Part shown: piece after piece, positions 61,432-64,000 of the stretch
Position numbering within the stretch: position 1 is the stretch's first letter
How the letters are laid out: every line of letters starts with the position of its first letter
Source of the DNA: an uncultured Oscillospiraceae bacterium
GTDB taxonomy: Bacteria; Bacillota; Clostridia; Oscillospirales; Acutalibacteraceae
DNA: 64,000 nucleotides
Reading direction: 5' to 3'
Assembly: GCA_900547105.1 (NCBI GenBank)
Contig: URFL01000010.1
Span: 24,789-88,788 of the forward strand
The notes under the pieces: model-generated
Database searches by the model: none
What the model was told of the DNA's origin: nothing
What the model saw: the letters and a program-made list of their open reading frames with translations, nothing else
Position numbers and translations under genes: made by a program

Positions 61432-62217
61432 ATGGGCAAACGAACAACGATTGTGCTGGTAGAGGACGATCCCGCGGCATGCCAGCGGTTTGAAAGGCTG
61501 ATCGAGGCATCGGACGATTTTGCGCTGGTGGGGGTGACCAACAACGCCGCCCAGGCGCTGACATACCTTCGCGACACGCTCCCCGGTGTGCTCATTTTGG
61601 ATTTGGAGCTGCACCTTGGTGGCGGCAACGGGCTGCAGGTGCTGCAAGGAATGCAGCAAATGGCGCTGGCGGCGGCGCCGTTTGTGGTCATCACCACCAA
61701 CAATTGCAGCCAACCGACTTATGAACGCGCGCGGCAGCTGGGGGCGGATTTTATCCTGTTTAAGCACCAGACCGATTATTCGGAACAATATGTGCTGGAT
61801 TTTCTGCGGCTGATGGGCGCATCCATCCAAACCAAACGCCAGACAGCCGGCATGGCGCAAGCCACCACCGAAGCACCGGCGCAGCAGCAAAAGCGCATCA
61901 CGCGCCGCATTATGAGCGAGCTGAATGCCGTCGGCATCAGCCCCAAAGCGGTCGGTTACGCTTATTTGGTGGATGCGATCGAGATCGTGATGCAAAAACC
62001 GACCCAAAATCTGAGCAGCATCATCGGTCAAAAGCACGGCAAGACCGAATGCAGCGTGGAGCGCGCGATGAAAAACGCGATCGACCGTGCATGGAAGGTC
62101 TCGGCACCGGAGGATCTTCTTCGGCATTACACCGCCCACATCAACCCGGACAAGGGTGTGCCGTCCATCACCGAATTTGTGTATTACTACGCCAACAAGC
62201 TGAACACCGAATATTAA
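61432..62217 (+). CDS. Response regulator with Spo0A-type DNA-binding domain
   Basis: 261 aa. Receiver domain (1-125): acidic EDD (VLVEDDPAA), phospho-acceptor Asp in LILDLEL, Thr in VVITTN and Lys in FILFKH. Linker rich in Gln/Ala/Thr. C-terminal domain (about 152-261) matches the Spo0A effector: IMSELNAVGISPKAVGYAYL, CSVERAMKNAIDRAW and SITEFVYYYANKL. It lacks the MPxxDG loop and other Spo0A receiver features, so it is a Spo0A paralogue paired with the kinase gene downstream rather than Spo0A itself. ATG with GAGGAGG ten bases upstream. Confidence 0.9.
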   Translation: MGKRTTIVLVEDDPAACQRFERLIEASDDFALVGVTNNAAQALTYLRDTLPGVLILDLELHLGGGNGLQVLQGMQQMALAAAPFVVITTNNCSQPTYERARQLGADFILFKHQTDYSEQYVLDFLRLMGASIQTKRQTAGMAQATTEAPAQQQKRITRRIMSELNAVGISPKAVGYAYLVDAIEIVMQKPTQNLSSIIGQKHGKTECSVERAMKNAIDRAWKVSAPEDLLRHYTAHINPDKGVPSITEFVYYYANKLNTEY

Positions 62218-62250
62218 AAAAACAGGCCGCACAACCGTGCAGCCTGTTTG
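62213..62250 (-). terminator. Intrinsic terminator on the minus strand
   Basis: Minus strand: AACAGGCTGCAC pairs over 12 bp (one G-U) with GTGCGGCCTGTT around GGTT, followed by six to seven T. On the plus strand the same hairpin is followed by only TTTG. It is thus best suited to end a transcript coming from the right, that is, of the small ORF at 62264-62308, and lies right at the stop of the regulator gene. Confidence 0.75.
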
Positions 62251-62263
62251 CGGAAACGCGCTC

Positions 62264-62308
62264 TTATTTACCCAAAAGGCGTTTCAGCCATTCCCAAAAG
62301 TCCCCCAT
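62264..62308 (-). CDS. Candidate 14-residue amphipathic peptide, antisense between regulator and kinase
   Basis: Reads MGDFWEWLKRLLGK and stops with TAA. The ATG is preceded by AGAGGGGG at about 10 bases. Hydrophobic residues (Phe4, Trp5, Trp7, Leu8, Leu11, Leu12) and charged ones (Asp3, Glu6, Lys9, Arg10, Lys14) would fall on opposite faces of a helix. A strong terminator follows 14 bases later on the same strand. It sits between a Spo0A-like regulator and an AgrC-like kinase, suggesting a signal or membrane-active peptide, but no Cys, leader or maturation gene is visible and only a poor promoter (TAAGAT) is found. So short an ORF could be chance. Confidence 0.4.
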   Translation of the reverse strand: MGDFWEWLKRLLGK

Positions 62309-62321
62309 GTGGCGCCTGCCC

Positions 62322-62360
62322 CCTCTCGTTTTCTATGACTTTATCTTAGAGCGCGAGAGG
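62322..62360. repeat. Inverted repeat covering the ribosome site of the small ORF
   Basis: CCTCTCG (62322-62328) and CGAGAGG (62354-62360) can pair across a 25-base AT-rich loop. On the minus strand the left arm contains the purine-rich ribosome site of the 14-codon ORF, so a hairpin would mask it. On the plus strand the arm is followed by ATTTTTT, giving a weak terminator shape in the kinase leader. Confidence 0.45.
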
Positions 62361-62436
62361 ATTTTTTCCCATTTGTTGGCAGTGCCATGTTTTCGTTTGT
62401 TTTTTTCACCTTTTATGTATATAGGAGATGAGCCTA

Positions 62437-63939
62437 TTGATACATACCTGTATCATATACTTTTTTAAGACACTTTGCAGCTCCTACCTTTTTGTAAAGC
62501 TGCTGCATTTGCCCACCAACAAAAAGACGGTGGCTGCCCTTATCACCGCTGCGGTCGGCATTGGCGTGGCCACAGGCATCGCGCGGCAATACGCCACCTT
62601 TGCCAGCATCTATTTGATGGTGGCGTTGACGGTGGCGGTGCATCAATGGCTGTTCAAAAAGCCGCTATACACCACCCTCACCACGACCACCATCGCCTTT
62701 GGCGGCAGTTATGTATCGTTTCTGGTTGCCACCGTGATATCCACACCCGTCACTTTTCTTATCCCCTATGCCTTTTTTGGCAAAGAGATGATCGGCACCG
62801 AGTGGAACGATTTTCTTTGTGAAGTGGTCGTTGGTGTCCTCCAACCCTTGCTTGTCTTTTTGCTGTTCCGCATCCGCCGTTTGAAAAACGGTATGCCTTT
62901 TTTGCAGCGGCAACAGTTTGGCGAGCTGGGCGCGCTGATCAGCATGGTCATCATTCTGTTTTTCGCGTTGGTGTTGACCGAAAACAACCCCAGCGACCAG
63001 CTTGTCGCACTGATGCTGTTTGTGGTCACGATCTGCGGCGTTTTTCTGTACAGCTGGTGGCGGCGGCACATCACCCGCGGGTATCAGGAACAGCTGCGCG
63101 AGCGGGAGCAGGAAACCTTGCGGCAGACCGTTGCCGAACAGCAGCAGGAGCTGGATCGGCTTCTGCAAAACAACGACGCCATGGCGCAGGTGCTGCACAA
63201 GGACAACAAGCTGATTCCCGCCATGGAGCTGGCGGTGCGGGAGCTGCTGGCTGGCTCCACCATCAGCGACGAGGAACGGGAAAACGCCGAACGGCTGCTG
63301 AAACGGCTGCAAAATATGTCCTCCGAACGCAGCGGCATGGTCAAGCAATACGAAGCCGACAGCAAAACGCTGCCGAGCACCGGTGTGGCAGCCATTGATT
63401 CGCTGACGACCTATTTTCTGGCGCGCGCCCGGGACGAGCAGGTGGATTTTGATGCGGCGTTTTCGGCGAATGTACCGTTTTTGGCGGAGCATATTCTGGC
63501 GGAAGAGCCCCTCTCCACCATCACCGCGGATCTGCTGGAAAACGCGCTGATCGCGGTGCGCGGGCAGGAGCAGCGCCGCATTCTGCTGCAAATCGGCATC
63601 GAAGAAGAGCATTATGTTTTGTCAGTGCTGGACAGCGGCATCCCCTTTCAGGCGGTTACGCTGCTAAACGCGGGCAAACAAAAAGCCACCACCCACGCGG
63701 ATACCGGCGGCAGCGGCATCGGGCTGATGAGCCTGTTTGAGATCGCCGCGAGCTGCCGCGCCAGCATCGACATTGACGAGCAGGTGGCGCTGGGCGGCTT
63801 CACCAAAAAGGTGAGCGTGCGGTTTGATAACGAGGGCGCTTATCGGTTGCGCACCGATCGCCCGGAGGTCATCGCCGCCTGCGCAGCGCGCGAGGATCTG
63901 CAGATTTTTCCGGTACTGAAAAAGCCGACGGAGGCATAA
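62437..63939 (+). CDS. AgrC-like GHKL sensor histidine kinase
   Basis: 500 aa. Six or so N-terminal membrane helices (to about residue 205), a coiled coil rich in Gln/Glu (about 210-255), phospho-acceptor region VLHKDNKLIPAMELAV, and a GHKL ATPase with N box ITADLLENALIAV and G box DTGGSGIGLMSL. The membrane layout resembles peptide-sensing AgrC kinases. It probably phosphorylates the Spo0A-like regulator encoded 220 bases upstream. I choose TTG at 62437, nine bases after AGGAG; the ATG at 62428 directly touches that site. Confidence 0.88.
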   Translation: MIHTCIIYFFKTLCSSYLFVKLLHLPTNKKTVAALITAAVGIGVATGIARQYATFASIYLMVALTVAVHQWLFKKPLYTTLTTTTIAFGGSYVSFLVATVISTPVTFLIPYAFFGKEMIGTEWNDFLCEVVVGVLQPLLVFLLFRIRRLKNGMPFLQRQQFGELGALISMVIILFFALVLTENNPSDQLVALMLFVVTICGVFLYSWWRRHITRGYQEQLREREQETLRQTVAEQQQELDRLLQNNDAMAQVLHKDNKLIPAMELAVRELLAGSTISDEERENAERLLKRLQNMSSERSGMVKQYEADSKTLPSTGVAAIDSLTTYFLARARDEQVDFDAAFSANVPFLAEHILAEEPLSTITADLLENALIAVRGQEQRRILLQIGIEEEHYVLSVLDSGIPFQAVTLLNAGKQKATTHADTGGSGIGLMSLFEIAASCRASIDIDEQVALGGFTKKVSVRFDNEGAYRLRTDRPEVIAACAAREDLQIFPVLKKPTEA

Positions 63940-64000
63940 CGCCTCTGAAGTAGTCAATAGTTAGTAGACACAAAATTTCTTAAGCCACCAGTACTGTTCT
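63940..64000. other. Window end, nothing recognised
   Basis: Sixty-one bases after the kinase stop. No hairpin with T-run or start of a gene is seen before the window ends. Confidence 0.6.

Overview
The window looks like a chromosomal core region of a GC-rich Gram-positive anaerobe of the class Clostridia, most likely an Oscillospiraceae/Ruminococcaceae-type gut bacterium. This rests on recognisable content and is an inference: a CD1247-type N-terminal domain protein, the pepP-efp pair, dgt-dnaG-sigA, sepF-ylmH-divIVA beside ileS and lspA, a Spo0A-type DNA-binding response regulator, Shine-Dalgarno sites of the GGAGG type almost everywhere, TATAAT/TTGACA promoters with 17-bp spacers, and intergenic repeat families common in such genomes. 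No prophage, insertion sequence, CRISPR array or tRNA gene was seen. The window starts inside a probable rRNA methyltransferase gene and ends just after a histidine kinase gene.

Layout. 1-1960 (minus): start of an RlmD-like gene, a stand-alone 5S rRNA gene with its own promoter and terminator, two tandem paralogous membrane proteins with zinc ribbons, and a cyclase-family hydrolase. 2052-6022 (minus): branched-chain amino acid operon ilvB-ilvH-leuC-leuD. 6121-10457 (minus): rpsU, yqeG, an endonuclease IV-fold protein, aroQ, pepP, efp and a Cys-rich CD1247-type protein. 10642-30577 (minus): a dense run of translation, envelope, lipid and chromosome genes (trmH-type methyltransferase, dprA, topA, trmFO, plsX, acp-like, rnc, radical SAM, smc, ftsY, rdgB, yhbY, nadD-yqeK fusion, LCP protein, rsfS, leuS), many with 4-base ATGA overlaps. 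30635-32015 (minus): infC-rpmI-rplT behind a consensus promoter and a leader with a terminator hairpin. 32110-33039 (plus): a lone thioredoxin reductase-like gene.

33109-49076 (minus): a second long unit, miaB-ylbF-mutS-mutL-miaA-hlyD-yggS-sepF-ylmH-divIVA-ileS-lspA-rluD, which joins tRNA modification, mismatch repair, division-site assembly and envelope maturation; a strong promoter-like site lies inside yggS, ahead of the division genes. 49301-58051 (plus): a D-Ala-D-Ala carboxypeptidase, murC, rpmE, an IMPACT-family protein, a repeat-rich spacer of about 800 bp, then dgt-dnaG-sigA-rrf2. 58169-63939 (plus): a MarR-MATE-metallophosphoesterase cassette and a two-component locus of a Spo0A-like regulator and an AgrC-like GHKL kinase.

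The most interesting places are: the gap between that regulator and kinase, which holds a 14-codon amphipathic ORF on the opposite strand with its own ribosome site and terminator; an acyl-carrier-like protein between plsX and rnc whose DSL serine motif is altered; an LCP-family protein lacking the usual catalytic Arg; and the embedded promoter in yggS.
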